Positions 1-7,403 of a stretch of 31,181 bases of DNA are shown in pieces. Origin of the DNA: an uncultured Oscillibacter sp. (GTDB taxonomy: Bacteria; Bacillota; Clostridia; Oscillospirales; Oscillospiraceae); contig CAJTSM010000027.1 in NCBI GenBank assembly GCA_910578935.1, positions 1 to 31,181 of the forward strand, given 5' to 3'. Position 1 is the first letter of the stretch. Every line of letters starts with the position of its first letter. Made by a program: the position numbers and the translations under genes. The notes beneath the pieces are model-generated. The model did not search any database. It saw nothing but the letters and a program-made list of their open reading frames with translations, and had not been told where the DNA came from.

Positions 1-59
1 GGTTAAGACAGCGGCCTCTCACGCCGTTAACATCGGTTCGAATCCGGTACGGGTCACCA
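1..59 (+). tRNA. tRNA-Glu (CUC), 5' end outside the window
   Basis: Only the 3' three-quarters of the gene is visible. The anticodon stem pairs 11-15 with 23-27 around a seven-base loop (16-22) that places CUC at 18-20, so it decodes GAG. The T loop TTCGAAT follows, then the acceptor 3' strand ACGGGTC, and the CCA end is encoded at 57-59. The acceptor 5' strand and part of the D arm lie before position 1. Confidence 0.9.
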
Positions 60-82
60 AGCTTTCTCAAAGGAGAAAGTGC

Positions 83-111
83 TTGACAAGTGAATAGAAG
101 CGTCATATAAT
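83..111 (+). promoter_or_regulatory. Strong sigma-A promoter for the 5S rRNA gene
   Basis: TTGACA at 83-88 and TATAAT at 106-111 are both perfect consensus hexamers with a 17-base spacer. It lies between the tRNA-Glu end and the 5S gene, so the 5S can be transcribed on its own. A perfect short hairpin (CTGGGT/ACCCAG, 122-136) follows in the 5S leader. Confidence 0.9.
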
Positions 112-245
112 AGTTTGTTGTCTGGGTCTTACCCAGTTAACATACGGAGCGATGCTTAAACGTTTCTCGTCCCCAGCCGCCTAAAATTTTGATTTTTGGC
201 AAAGAGGAGGGGGCAAAGGAGCAGAGCAGATTTCGCCCCGACGAA

Positions 246-360
<115 letters not shown>

Positions 361-364
361 ACAG

Positions 365-397
365 GACAGGTTACTTCGGTAGCCTGTCTTGTTTTTT
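365..397 (+). terminator. Rho-independent terminator of the 5S gene
   Basis: A 10-bp stem (GACAGGTTAC with GTAGCCTGTC, one G-U pair) is closed by a C(UUCG)G-type tetraloop and followed by a T-rich run ending at 397. Confidence 0.93.
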
Positions 398-416
398 GTT
401 TCTGGAGCTGAATAGC

Positions 417-809
417 CTACCAGCGCAGTTCACAGTTCCCTGTGGCATGTTGGAAGTCCCAGCGTAGATAATACCGGGCGGCCCTGTTTAGTTCGATTTC
501 TCCAGCGGAGTTCTCCCGGCTTAGGTGCAGCAGTTCCTGTTTCCGGCTGTCCAGCAGAGTCACACTCGCGCTTCTTTTTGATAGCCGGCAGTCGAGGCAA
601 AACTTGTATGTCCCGCTCTGGCGGAAGCGGCGCGCGTGCCGGAGCCAGCCGGTGCAGGAGTTCAGGGAGACGCGGTCGGTCTGTTTTCCGGGCCGGAAAA
701 TAAACAGGACGGCGGAGATACTCTTTGTTACTACGAAGCCTTGGCAGTACAGCAGATAGATCAAAACGCCTATGAGCGGTGCAAGGAGCAGGATCAAGTA
801 TATAGGCAT
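417..809 (-). CDS. Small membrane-anchored protein of unknown function
   Basis: A 130-residue protein I do not recognise. Residues 2-26 are strongly hydrophobic (PIYLILLLAPLIGVLIYLLY) and act as a membrane anchor or uncleaved signal. The rest is a basic soluble part with four cysteines (CTG, CLDCR, NCELRW) that reads like a small beta-rich domain with a Tyr/Trp-rich end. The ATG has GGAGGG six bases upstream (816-821), and a promoter lies at 843-871, so expression as a single gene is likely. No function is proposed. Confidence 0.75.
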   Translation of the reverse strand: MPIYLILLLAPLIGVLIYLLYCQGFVVTKSISAVLFIFRPGKQTDRVSLNSCTGWLRHARRFRQSGTYKFCLDCRLSKRSASVTLLDSRKQELLHLSRENSAGEIELNRAARYYLRWDFQHATGNCELRW

Positions 810-842
810 TGATGTCCCTCCATTGTCAGGTGTTCTGCTCCT

Positions 843-871
843 ATTTTACCATGGCTGGGAATGTATGACAA
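843..871 (-). promoter_or_regulatory. Sigma-A-type promoter for the 130-residue protein
   Basis: On the minus strand TTGTCA (866-871) and TAAAAT (843-848) are separated by 17 bases, about 35 bases before the start codon at 809. Confidence 0.7.
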
Positions 872-884
872 TATTCCTCAATAG

Positions 885-922
885 AAAAGCGCGCCTTCAC
901 TGATCGTGAAAGCGCGCTTTTT
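885..922 (-). terminator. Bidirectional-looking terminator after the DUF554 gene
   Basis: GCGCGC (889-894) pairs with GCGCGC (912-917). TTCAC (896-900) pairs with GTGAA (906-910) inside it, and A/T runs flank both sides. It lies just after the stop codon at 935 and can stop minus-strand transcription of the DUF554 gene. Confidence 0.8.
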
Positions 923-934
923 GAAAGGCTGGAA

Positions 935-1630
935 TCACATAAAATAACAGAGCAGAATGGGCAGGAAAATGGCTGGGACATAGTTCATGACCTTTAGTTT
1001 TGTAATACCCAGCATGTTCAGGCTTAATCCTATAATGAGGATAGAGCCCACTACCGTCATCTCAGAGATCGTGGCGGGGTTCTGTTGGAGCAGAGGCGCT
1101 ACCAGACTGGCAAGACAGGCGATCCCGCCCTCAATTACAAATATGGCCGCGGCCGACAACATCACGCCGATTCCCAAGGAGGAGGCGAAGACGATGGAGG
1201 AGACAAAGTCCAAGGTAGCCTTGGTGAACAGCATCTCGTGATTTCCCATAAGCCCATCATTCAAAGCGCCTACAATAGTCATGGCGCCTACACAAAAAAG
1301 CAGTGTGGCAGTGGTAAAGCCTTCCGCCAAGGAGGGCCGCCCCTCCTTCCTGCTCTTTTGAAATTTCTTCTCCAGGCCCTCCGCGAAGCGGTTCAGGCGC
1401 CCGTCCAGGTCGCAGAGCTCACCGATGATGGTCCCCAAAGCTACAGAAATAATGGCAATTAAAGCGTTGCTGCTTCCCAGCATCCCTTCGATGCCTATGG
1501 ACAGAGTGCATAGGCCCAGGCCCTTCATCACGGTGTCCCGCAGCCGTTCCGGCAAGATGTTGCCCAACAGAAGGCCGATCAAAGAGCCAACAATTACTGC
1601 GCCGGTATTGACGAGTGTTCCAACCAGCAT
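935..1630 (-). CDS. DUF554 family membrane protein
   Basis: A polytopic membrane protein of 231 residues matching the DUF554 (YdfK/YqgA-like) family by its opening MLVGTLVNTGAVIVGSLIGL and several glycine-rich hydrophobic segments through to the C-terminus. A charged cytoplasmic loop (residues about 75-100, LDGRLNRFAEGLEKKFQKSR) follows the motif GTIIGELCDLD. The ATG at 1630 is preferred over an in-frame start 63 bases upstream because GGGAG lies just before it. The family's biochemical role is unknown; transport has been suggested only from topology. It is transcribed between two terminators (1681-1707 and 885-922), so it appears monocistronic. Confidence 0.85.
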   Translation of the reverse strand: MLVGTLVNTGAVIVGSLIGLLLGNILPERLRDTVMKGLGLCTLSIGIEGMLGSSNALIAIISVALGTIIGELCDLDGRLNRFAEGLEKKFQKSRKEGRPSLAEGFTTATLLFCVGAMTIVGALNDGLMGNHEMLFTKATLDFVSSIVFASSLGIGVMLSAAAIFVIEGGIACLASLVAPLLQQNPATISEMTVVGSILIIGLSLNMLGITKLKVMNYVPAIFLPILLCYFM

Positions 1631-1680
1631 GAGCGCTCCCTCTCTTTCTTTATTTAAAGTTCTAATGTATATGTTGGAGA

Positions 1681-1707
1681 AAGAGGCCGGCACAAGCCGG
1701 CCTCTTC
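1681..1707 (-). terminator. Terminator of the foldase gene
   Basis: A perfect 9-bp GC-rich stem (GAGGCCGGC with GCCGGCCTC, loop ACAA) is followed on the minus strand by TTTCT. It lies 13 bases after the stop codon at 1720. Confidence 0.75.
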
Positions 1708-1719
1708 ACAATATGACGA

Positions 1720-3333
1720 TTAGCCAATCAATTTCATGCCGGACTCATCGCGCTGGACTGTAATATTCTCCGTCAGATTGTTCTCCCAGACGGTATAAGC
1801 TTCGTTTCGCAAGGCGGTGGCTGCTTGAGTCTGCCAGCGGTTCATGTTTACGCCGGAGAAATACATAACATGAGAGCCAAATTGAGTATCCACTATGCCG
1901 GTATCGCCGGGCTGACGGGCGGCATCAAAACACCAATCGTTGAACTCAGCAACCATCTGCCCTTGATAAACCTCCGTGTAGAGGCCGCCGTTATACTTGG
2001 AGCCGTCCACAGATTCCTTCATAGCCAAATCAGCAAAGGAAGCTTCGGTGGCTTCGCCGGATTGCCACTGGGAAAGCAGCGCTTCGGCCTTGGCGTGGGC
2101 GTCGGCTTTCAATTGGGCCTGCTCATCCTCATAACCTTCTTCGCCTTCGGCAATGGAGCCGGTTCCAAGGGAAACCAGGATGTGCCGGATATCAATGGTG
2201 GGATTCTCATCCCGGAAACGATCGTGGAAGACGACCACGTACTGGACGGTGCCGTCCGCCAGGGTGGTGGCATCGCCGGATTTCCGGGCACCGTCGTACA
2301 GCCACTCGCTCAGAACACTGCCGGAGGTATAGCTGCCGCTTTCGTTTTTATTATAGGTGCCGTCGTTCTCGTTGGCCAGGTCTTCCAGGTTTCCGCCGGT
2401 TTCAAAGCCGTTCAAAATGGTTTGAGCGGCATCCTGAGCAGCCGCCAGAGCCGCAGCGGACTCCTCCTCAGTGGGTTCTACGGTGTTGCCTTCGGCGTCC
2501 GTGGTGCTTTCGGCGGCGCCGGAAATGGAGACGCTCTCGTAAGAAACATGATCGTAAGAGTTGGGATCCGCGCTGTAAGCTTCCTCCAGCTCGCTGTCAG
2601 AATAAGACAGGCTGTTCTGATAGGCGTCGGCGTAAGCACTGTAGCGCAGAACCCGCATCAGCTGATCACCGTAGACTTTTTCTGTGAGGCCGGCGCCGAA
2701 GTTGGCTTTCAAATACTGGCTGACGGAGATTCCGCTGGCCGCGGCCGCGGACTTAAGGGCGTTCATGTTGTCGTCATACTGAACTTGAACACTGGCAGGG
2801 TAGGCAAAGTTTTCAGCTTCGGCGGATTTCAGGGCGGCCTGAATCACCGTCATGTTGTCCAGGGCCTGGTCCAGAAAATAGTCGTGCCAAGTCATGCCAA
2901 TAGGAGCGAGGGGGTCCCGGTCCGGGTCCTTGGCGGCGTCGGGGTCCACCTCAGGGAGCTCAATGCCCAGCATAGCGGCAGCGGTTTCGCTGATCGCCTG
3001 ACTCTGCAAAGTGGCGTTGGTGTTCAAGCCCAGGTAGCTGGTGAAGTAAGAATACTGGTCCAGGAAGTTGCGGTAAGCGGTCTGATAGTAGTAATTTACC
3101 TCAGCGACCGTGTACTTCTCTCCGTCGATCGTGGCAGCGGTGGTCGTCTTGGGGATAAAATCGCTGCGCCAGACAAAAGAGGCGATCACCGCAATCAAGA
3201 CGGCGGCGGCGATTACGCCGTAGAGGAGGTTGCTCCGCTTCTCTTCTTTGCGCTGCTGGGCTTCCCGGGCGGTTTTGGGGTCGGTCCGGCCTGCGGCGGC
3301 CTGACGGTTTTGCTTTTCTCTCGATGCGCTCAT
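1720..3333 (-). CDS. Membrane-anchored parvulin-type peptidyl-prolyl isomerase (SurA/PrsA-like foldase)
   Basis: Likely an extracytoplasmic foldase that helps fold secreted proteins. Order of parts in 537 residues: a basic cytoplasmic head rich in Arg/Lys/Gln/Glu (1-35); one transmembrane segment (about 36-56); a SurA-N-like helical region; an acidic linker with Thr/Glu-rich stretches (about 265-300); and a C-terminal parvulin domain. The parvulin domain begins with IDIRHILV and continues through FADLAMKESVDGSKYNGGLY to GSHVMYFSG. There is no lipobox, so this is not a classical PrsA lipoprotein; anchoring is by the N-terminal helix. GAGAGGA precedes the ATG at 3333. It has its own promoter at 3417-3445. 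Confidence 0.88.
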   Translation of the reverse strand: MSASREKQNRQAAAGRTDPKTAREAQQRKEEKRSNLLYGVIAAAVLIAVIASFVWRSDFIPKTTTAATIDGEKYTVAEVNYYYQTAYRNFLDQYSYFTSYLGLNTNATLQSQAISETAAAMLGIELPEVDPDAAKDPDRDPLAPIGMTWHDYFLDQALDNMTVIQAALKSAEAENFAYPASVQVQYDDNMNALKSAAAASGISVSQYLKANFGAGLTEKVYGDQLMRVLRYSAYADAYQNSLSYSDSELEEAYSADPNSYDHVSYESVSISGAAESTTDAEGNTVEPTEEESAAALAAAQDAAQTILNGFETGGNLEDLANENDGTYNKNESGSYTSGSVLSEWLYDGARKSGDATTLADGTVQYVVVFHDRFRDENPTIDIRHILVSLGTGSIAEGEEGYEDEQAQLKADAHAKAEALLSQWQSGEATEASFADLAMKESVDGSKYNGGLYTEVYQGQMVAEFNDWCFDAARQPGDTGIVDTQFGSHVMYFSGVNMNRWQTQAATALRNEAYTVWENNLTENITVQRDESGMKLIG

Positions 3334-3416
3334 TTGTGTTTCAGTCCTCTCAAGTTTTCAGTTACAAATTTTGCCTCCGGCCGGATACCGTAAGGCTGGA
3401 TTTTACGCACTTGCCT

Positions 3417-3445
3417 ATTATAGCGGAAGACGGACAATTGTGCAA
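3417..3445 (-). promoter_or_regulatory. Sigma-A promoter of the foldase gene
   Basis: On the minus strand TTGCAC (3440-3445) and a perfect TATAAT (3417-3422) are 17 bases apart. The leader to the ATG at 3333 is about 75 bases long. Confidence 0.75.
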
Positions 3446-3598
3446 GTATAAAATCCGTTTCCCGGGAAAGAATCCCGCATAATTTACGGTTTTTTCATCA
3501 ATTCTTCCGGCTGGTTCGCTAAAATACCTGTTTAACAGCAACCCCTGGCTGGAAATTCCCTGAAAAACGGGAAATGGAATCCGTCTATAGACATAATA

Positions 3599-3795
3599 GT
3601 ACCCCGCGAGAGCCGTGTAGACCCCGTTATAACCTGCACCTTCATGGACAGGTGGGTCGCCTCCAGCACGCTTTACCGCTTCCAACTTCCAGCCGCGAAC
3701 GGCAGCCGGGAGGCCTGCGAACCACGGGCTGATCCAGCGTCCCTTATAACGAAATGTGGGTTAAAAAAAGATCTATCACGCACCCCGCAGGGTAC
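3599..3795. ncRNA. Candidate structured non-coding RNA (6S-like), strand not resolved
   Basis: The ~500 bases between the foldase and DUF1292 genes have no convincing gene but hold nested complementary segments: 3599-3604 with 3790-3795 (GTACCC/GGGTAC); 3614-3621 with 3772-3780 (one bulge); 3625-3632 with 3744-3751 (CGTTATAA/TTATAACG, perfect); 3654-3660 with 3737-3743 (one mismatch); 3659-3664 with 3709-3714; and an apical GCCG/CGGC hairpin at 3692-3703. Side hairpins occur at 3632-3653 and 3728-3738. The result is one ~197-base rod with an open middle, the size and plan of 6S RNA, the RNA-polymerase decoy. I see the pairing; the 6S identity is inference. Pairing is symmetric, so the strand is open: the plus strand has TATAGA at 3586-3591 and a U-rich tail after 3795, while the minus strand has TAAAAT at 3804-3809. 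Confidence 0.45.
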
Positions 3796-3829
3796 TTAAT
3801 TTCATTTTAATAATGCTGTGCGCGCAGCA

Positions 3830-4114
3830 TCATGACTCTTCGCCGTCAAATAAAGACTCCATAAAAAGGTCATACACCGACTCCAGCTCCTCATCAGAGT
3901 CCAGGGTGGAGAGGAGATCTTCACCGTTCTCGTGAAGGACTTTCAAAATCACCAGCCCGGCGTCCGGGTCATCTTCCTCCCCTTCGGTTTCAGCGGGGAA
4001 GAATGCTTGATAAAGCTGGCCGTTGTACTCCAGTGCATCCATAAACTCCAGAACCAGCTCGTTGCCCTCCTCATCGGTAACGGTAAGGAACGTCGGGCCA
4101 AAATCTTCACTCAT
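3830..4114 (-). CDS. DUF1292 family protein (YrzB-like)
   Basis: A 94-residue very acidic protein with the DUF1292 signature: TVTDEEGNELVLEFMDALEYNGQ early on, then YQAFFPAE and VILKVLHENGEDLLSTLDSDEELESVYDLF. In many Firmicutes this family is encoded beside the RuvX-like nuclease and alaS; here it stands alone. Its function is not established. AAGGAGG precedes the ATG at 4114. A short hairpin (ATGCTG/CAGCAT, 3813-3830) overlaps the stop codon and may end the transcript weakly. Confidence 0.9.
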   Translation of the reverse strand: MSEDFGPTFLTVTDEEGNELVLEFMDALEYNGQLYQAFFPAETEGEEDDPDAGLVILKVLHENGEDLLSTLDSDEELESVYDLFMESLFDGEES

Positions 4115-4143
4115 GGGAGGCCTCCTTTTTTGAGCTTATCTGT

Positions 4144-4172
4144 ATTTTACACGGAAATGCCGCCGATTGCAA
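4144..4172 (-). promoter_or_regulatory. Sigma-A promoter of the DUF1292 gene
   Basis: On the minus strand TTGCAA (4167-4172) and TAAAAT (4144-4149) are 17 bases apart. The ATG is 30 bases downstream. Confidence 0.7.
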
Positions 4173-4282
4173 GAGGTTAATTCGTGAAAAAGGCGAAAAG
4201 TTGATAGCGGTGAATGGAGTTAGTCTGCCCAAAATCCATAAATCCATGTGATACGGCAACTTTTTTTCGGCGAAATCTGACA

Positions 4283-4311
4283 TTTTCAATGTTGACAAGG
4301 GATGGTACAAT
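4283..4311 (+). promoter_or_regulatory. Possible promoter of the penicillin-binding protein gene
   Basis: TTTTCA (4283-4288) and TACAAT (4306-4311) are spaced by 17 bases, about 70 bases before the proposed TTG start. The -35 element is weak. A perfect TTGACA at 4292 is only 8 bases from this -10 and cannot pair with it. Confidence 0.35.
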
Positions 4312-4380
4312 AAAAAATAGGGATTTCCTGAAATTTATGGAAGTTCTGTGCCCCTTGTGGCGAAGGAGGTATTTGTTACT

Positions 4381-7107
4381 TTGGAGCAGCACGGAAGAAG
4401 AGAGACGGCGTCTCCCCGGCCTCAGGCCAGGCGCAGAAGGCCCAGACGTACGGCCCTGGGGGTTGCCCTGGGCGTTGTGAAGTGGATTTTTATCACGCTG
4501 TGGACAATCCTGCTGGTGGGCGTCTGCACGGCGCTGATCGGCCTGCACTTTTTTAAGGAGTATATTGAAACCGTAGTGGTCCCCAACGTGGAGGTCCGGG
4601 CCGAGGACTACACCATGAGCCTCAGCTCCTTCATCTACTACCAGGACAAGGAGACGGGGGCCTGGAAGGAGTTCAAGAACGTCCACGGCGCGGAGAACCG
4701 CATTCTGGTGGACTTCGACCAGATGTCCCCCTATCTGTGGCAGGCCGCCGTAGCCATTGAGGACAAGCGGTTTTTCCAGCATGAGGGCGTGGACTGGAGG
4801 CGGACCCTGTTTGCAGTACAGGAGTTGGTCTTGGGAGACGGCAGCCAGGGCGGGTCCACCATTACCCAGCAGGTGCTGAAAAATATGACCGGGGACGACA
4901 TGCCCTATGTCAACCGGAAGGTCCGGGAGATCTTCCGGGCCCTGGAGTTCGAGAAGAACTACACCAAGCAGTATATCCTGGAGCTGTATTTGAACACCAT
5001 CTTTCTGGGACAGAACTGCTGCGGCGTACAGACGGCGGCTCAGTTCTACTTCGGCAAGGACGCCAAGGACCTGAGCCTGGCGGAGAGCGCCTGTATCATC
5101 GCCATCACCAACAACCCCTCCCTCTACGGGCCCATGTACGACGTGACCTACACCCGGAAAGACGGCACCAAGATCACACCCCGGGAGCTGAACAAGGAGC
5201 GCCAGGAGCTAATCCTGGACACGATGGCCAAGGAGGACGTGATCAACCCGGAGACGGGTCTGCCCTATATCACCAAGGCCCAGGCCGAGGCGGCCAAGGC
5301 GGAGGTTCTCCAGTTCGCCGACGGGTCCACCTCCGCCGACGAGATTGTGGAGAAGGCCACGGGAAAAATCGAGATCAACTCCTGGTTTGTGGACCAGGTA
5401 CTCCGGGACGTGGTCCAGGGACTTCAGGACGAGTACGGCATCACGGAGAAGGAGGCCTACACCCGCCTCTACAACAGCGGCTATCACATCTACACCACCC
5501 TGGACCCGAAGGTCCAGGCCCTGGCGGAGAGCATTTACGAGGACCGGAGCAACCTGGACGTGACCTCCCGGAACGGCCAGCAGCTCCAGTCGGCCATCAC
5601 CATTCTGGACCCCTACACGGCGGACATCGTGGCCATGGTGGGCAAGGTGGGGGAGAAGCAGGAAAACCTGGGCTGGAACTGCGCCACGGCCAAGCGGCAG
5701 GTGGGCTCCTCCATGAAGCCCCTGACGGCCTACGCCCCGGCCCTGGACGCCGGGGTCATCACCCAGGGCTCCGTCTTTGACAATTACCCCGTGCAGGAGC
5801 TCAACGGCAGCCCCTGGCCCAAGAACTCCCCCAACACCTACACCGGCTTCACCACGGTGCGGACCGGCGTGCAGAAATCCATCAACACCATCGCCGTCCA
5901 GGCCCTCCAGTCCGTGGGGGTGGAGGAGGCCTACCGCTTCGCCACGGAGAACCTGGGACTGGGGCTGGTAGCGGATGATATGGTGGTGGGCGCCCTGGGC
6001 ATGGGCGGCCTGACCCGGGGCTTGAGTACCGTGGAAATGGCGGCGGCCTACGCCTGCTTCGTTAACAACGGGGTCTACAACGAGCCCCGGACCTACATCC
6101 GGGTTACCCGGACGGACAACACCACCGGCCAGGAGATAACGGTGCTGGAGAACGAGAGCGAAAGCCATGTGGCCATGAAAGACACCACAGCCTACCTGAT
6201 GACGGATATGCTGAAGAATGCCGTGACCTCCGGCACCGGAAACCAGGCCCGGTTTAACGGCATGCACATCGCGGGAAAAACCGGAACCACCAACGACAAC
6301 AAGGACCGCTACTTTGTGGGTTTCACCCCCTACTATGTGGCGGCGGTGTGGACGGGCTATGAGGACCCGGAGCGCATCAGCTACAGCGGCAACCCCGCCA
6401 TCACCATGTGGAAAAAGGTAATGGAGCCTCTCCACATGGACCTGCCCGACAAGGACTTCGAAAACAAGCCCTCCACGGGGCTGACCAGCATCGAGGTCTG
6501 CCTGGACAGCGGCATGAAGCCCACGGACGCGTGCCGGGCGGACCCCCGGGGAGGCCGGGTGGCCAACTTCACGGCGGCGGCGGGCACCGGGCCCACGGAA
6601 GAGTGTACTATGCACAAGGTGGTGTCCTACTGCACCGAGGGCCACTGCCTGGCCACGGAGTCCTGCCCCCTGGAGGTGGTGGAGGAACGGGCCTACCTGG
6701 ACTATGTCCGGGAGGACTACGGCCCCAGCATCAAGGCGGAGGATGACGCCTATCTCATCAGCAATCTGGAGAAGCTCACCGAGGTTTCGGAGACGAATCC
6801 CATCGGCGGCTGTCCCGCCCATAACGGCTTGCCTCCGGTGGACCCCCTGGACCCGCTGAATCCCGTGGACCCCAACAACCCGGGCGGCGGAACCACTACC
6901 ACGCCGGGCGAGCCCTATGTTCCCGATCCCAACGAGAGCCACGAGGGCTACGGCCCCTCTCCCAAGCCCACGCCGACCCCGGAGCCAACTCCGGAACCCA
7001 CGCCGGATCCCGACCCGGCTCCGGTGACTCCCCCCGAACCGGAGGAGCCGGACCCCAACGGCGGCGGAGGAGGATTGTTTGATGATCTCTGGGGCATCGC
7101 GATGTAA
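4381..7107 (+). CDS. Class A penicillin-binding protein (PBP1A-type transglycosylase/transpeptidase)
   Basis: Builds peptidoglycan: it polymerises lipid II and cross-links the peptides on the outer face of the membrane. In 908 residues: a basic cytoplasmic tail (1-25), a membrane helix (about 32-58), and a GT51 transglycosylase with AIEDKRFFQHEGVDW (Glu127), GGSTITQQ (157-164), RKVREI and the LYLNTIFLG motif. The transpeptidase has SSMK (Ser443-Lys446), a KSINT motif and KTGTT (633-637). The tail has several Cys and ends in a Pro/Thr/Glu repeat and a Gly run, probably wall-spanning. Start choice: TTG at 4381 has AAGGAGGT ten bases upstream, while the in-frame GTG at 4348 has no ribosome binding site. 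It appears to be a single gene, ending at the terminator at 7149-7196. Confidence 0.95.
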   Translation: MEQHGRRETASPRPQARRRRPRRTALGVALGVVKWIFITLWTILLVGVCTALIGLHFFKEYIETVVVPNVEVRAEDYTMSLSSFIYYQDKETGAWKEFKNVHGAENRILVDFDQMSPYLWQAAVAIEDKRFFQHEGVDWRRTLFAVQELVLGDGSQGGSTITQQVLKNMTGDDMPYVNRKVREIFRALEFEKNYTKQYILELYLNTIFLGQNCCGVQTAAQFYFGKDAKDLSLAESACIIAITNNPSLYGPMYDVTYTRKDGTKITPRELNKERQELILDTMAKEDVINPETGLPYITKAQAEAAKAEVLQFADGSTSADEIVEKATGKIEINSWFVDQVLRDVVQGLQDEYGITEKEAYTRLYNSGYHIYTTLDPKVQALAESIYEDRSNLDVTSRNGQQLQSAITILDPYTADIVAMVGKVGEKQENLGWNCATAKRQVGSSMKPLTAYAPALDAGVITQGSVFDNYPVQELNGSPWPKNSPNTYTGFTTVRTGVQKSINTIAVQALQSVGVEEAYRFATENLGLGLVADDMVVGALGMGGLTRGLSTVEMAAAYACFVNNGVYNEPRTYIRVTRTDNTTGQEITVLENESESHVAMKDTTAYLMTDMLKNAVTSGTGNQARFNGMHIAGKTGTTNDNKDRYFVGFTPYYVAAVWTGYEDPERISYSGNPAITMWKKVMEPLHMDLPDKDFENKPSTGLTSIEVCLDSGMKPTDACRADPRGGRVANFTAAAGTGPTEECTMHKVVSYCTEGHCLATESCPLEVVEERAYLDYVREDYGPSIKAEDDAYLISNLEKLTEVSETNPIGGCPAHNGLPPVDPLDPLNPVDPNNPGGGTTTTPGEPYVPDPNESHEGYGPSPKPTPTPEPTPEPTPDPDPAPVTPPEPEEPDPNGGGGGLFDDLWGIAM

Positions 7108-7148
7108 AAGCGGCCGGAAGGAACGCCGCGAAAGGAATGCATAAAGGG

Positions 7149-7196
7149 CTGCGCAGGCTGCCGGGAAAGTATTTTCTCCAGCCTGCGCAGTCTTTT
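7149..7196 (+). terminator. Terminator of the penicillin-binding protein gene
   Basis: A perfect 12-bp stem (CTGCGCAGGCTG with CAGCCTGCGCAG) encloses an 18-base loop and is followed by TCTTTT. Confidence 0.85.
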
Positions 7197-7280
7197 AAAA
7201 GTTTTGAAAAACTCTTTATAGAAAGAGGCCCCCAAAAAAGGTTTCTTCCTTTCTCAGCCGAGAGCTTTTCCTATTGTGGG

Positions 7281-7318
7281 AAAAAGGCGCCGCAGTCCAG
7301 GACTGCGGCGCCTTTTTT
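7281..7318 (+). terminator. Strong perfect-palindrome terminator
   Basis: GGCGCCGCAGTCC is followed by its exact complement, flanked by five A on the left and six T on the right, so it can work in both directions. It insulates the sporulation operon from upstream read-through. The gene it originally served is not obvious, because the penicillin-binding protein already has its own terminator. Confidence 0.88.
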
Positions 7319-7339
7319 CGCCCGGATATTTCCCACAGA

Positions 7340-7374
7340 TTGCGACCGCTTTCCCACCGGTCCTGTCCTATAAT
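7340..7374 (+). promoter_or_regulatory. Candidate spoIIG promoter with long spacer
   Basis: A perfect TATAAT at 7369-7374 has no -35 element at the normal distance, but TTGCGA lies at 7340-7345 with a 23-base spacer. The Bacillus subtilis spoIIG promoter is also a sigma-A promoter with an abnormally long (22-base) spacer that needs Spo0A. A clear TGNCGAA box is not seen, so Spo0A control is inferred from the family only. Confidence 0.5.
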
Positions 7375-7403
7375 AGCCTTTGAAAAACAAGGGGGGAAAC
7401 GGT

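Noticed and set aside
62..79. Hairpin CTTTCTC/GAGAAAG after tRNA-Glu
   Set aside because: The stem is short and is not followed by a T-run, so I do not call it a terminator; it may be a processing signal.
1720..3333. Foldase as a PrsA lipoprotein
   Set aside because: There is no signal-peptide lipobox cysteine. The hydrophobic helix follows a 35-residue charged head, so membrane anchoring by a single helix fits better.
3362..3685. 107-codon minus-strand frame between the foldase and the DUF1292 gene
   Set aside because: It runs over the foldase promoter and half of the structured-RNA candidate, lacks a ribosome binding site and has no protein-like hydrophobic or domain pattern.
4292..4297. 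Perfect TTGACA before the penicillin-binding protein gene
   Set aside because: The nearest good -10 (TACAAT at 4306) is only 8 bases away, and at 17 bases there is no acceptable hexamer, so it was not used as a -35.
6961..7075. Repetitive Pro/Thr/Glu codons at the end of the penicillin-binding protein gene
   Set aside because: It is a degenerate coding repeat for an unstructured tail common in class A penicillin-binding proteins of Clostridia, not a CRISPR array or a DNA repeat element.
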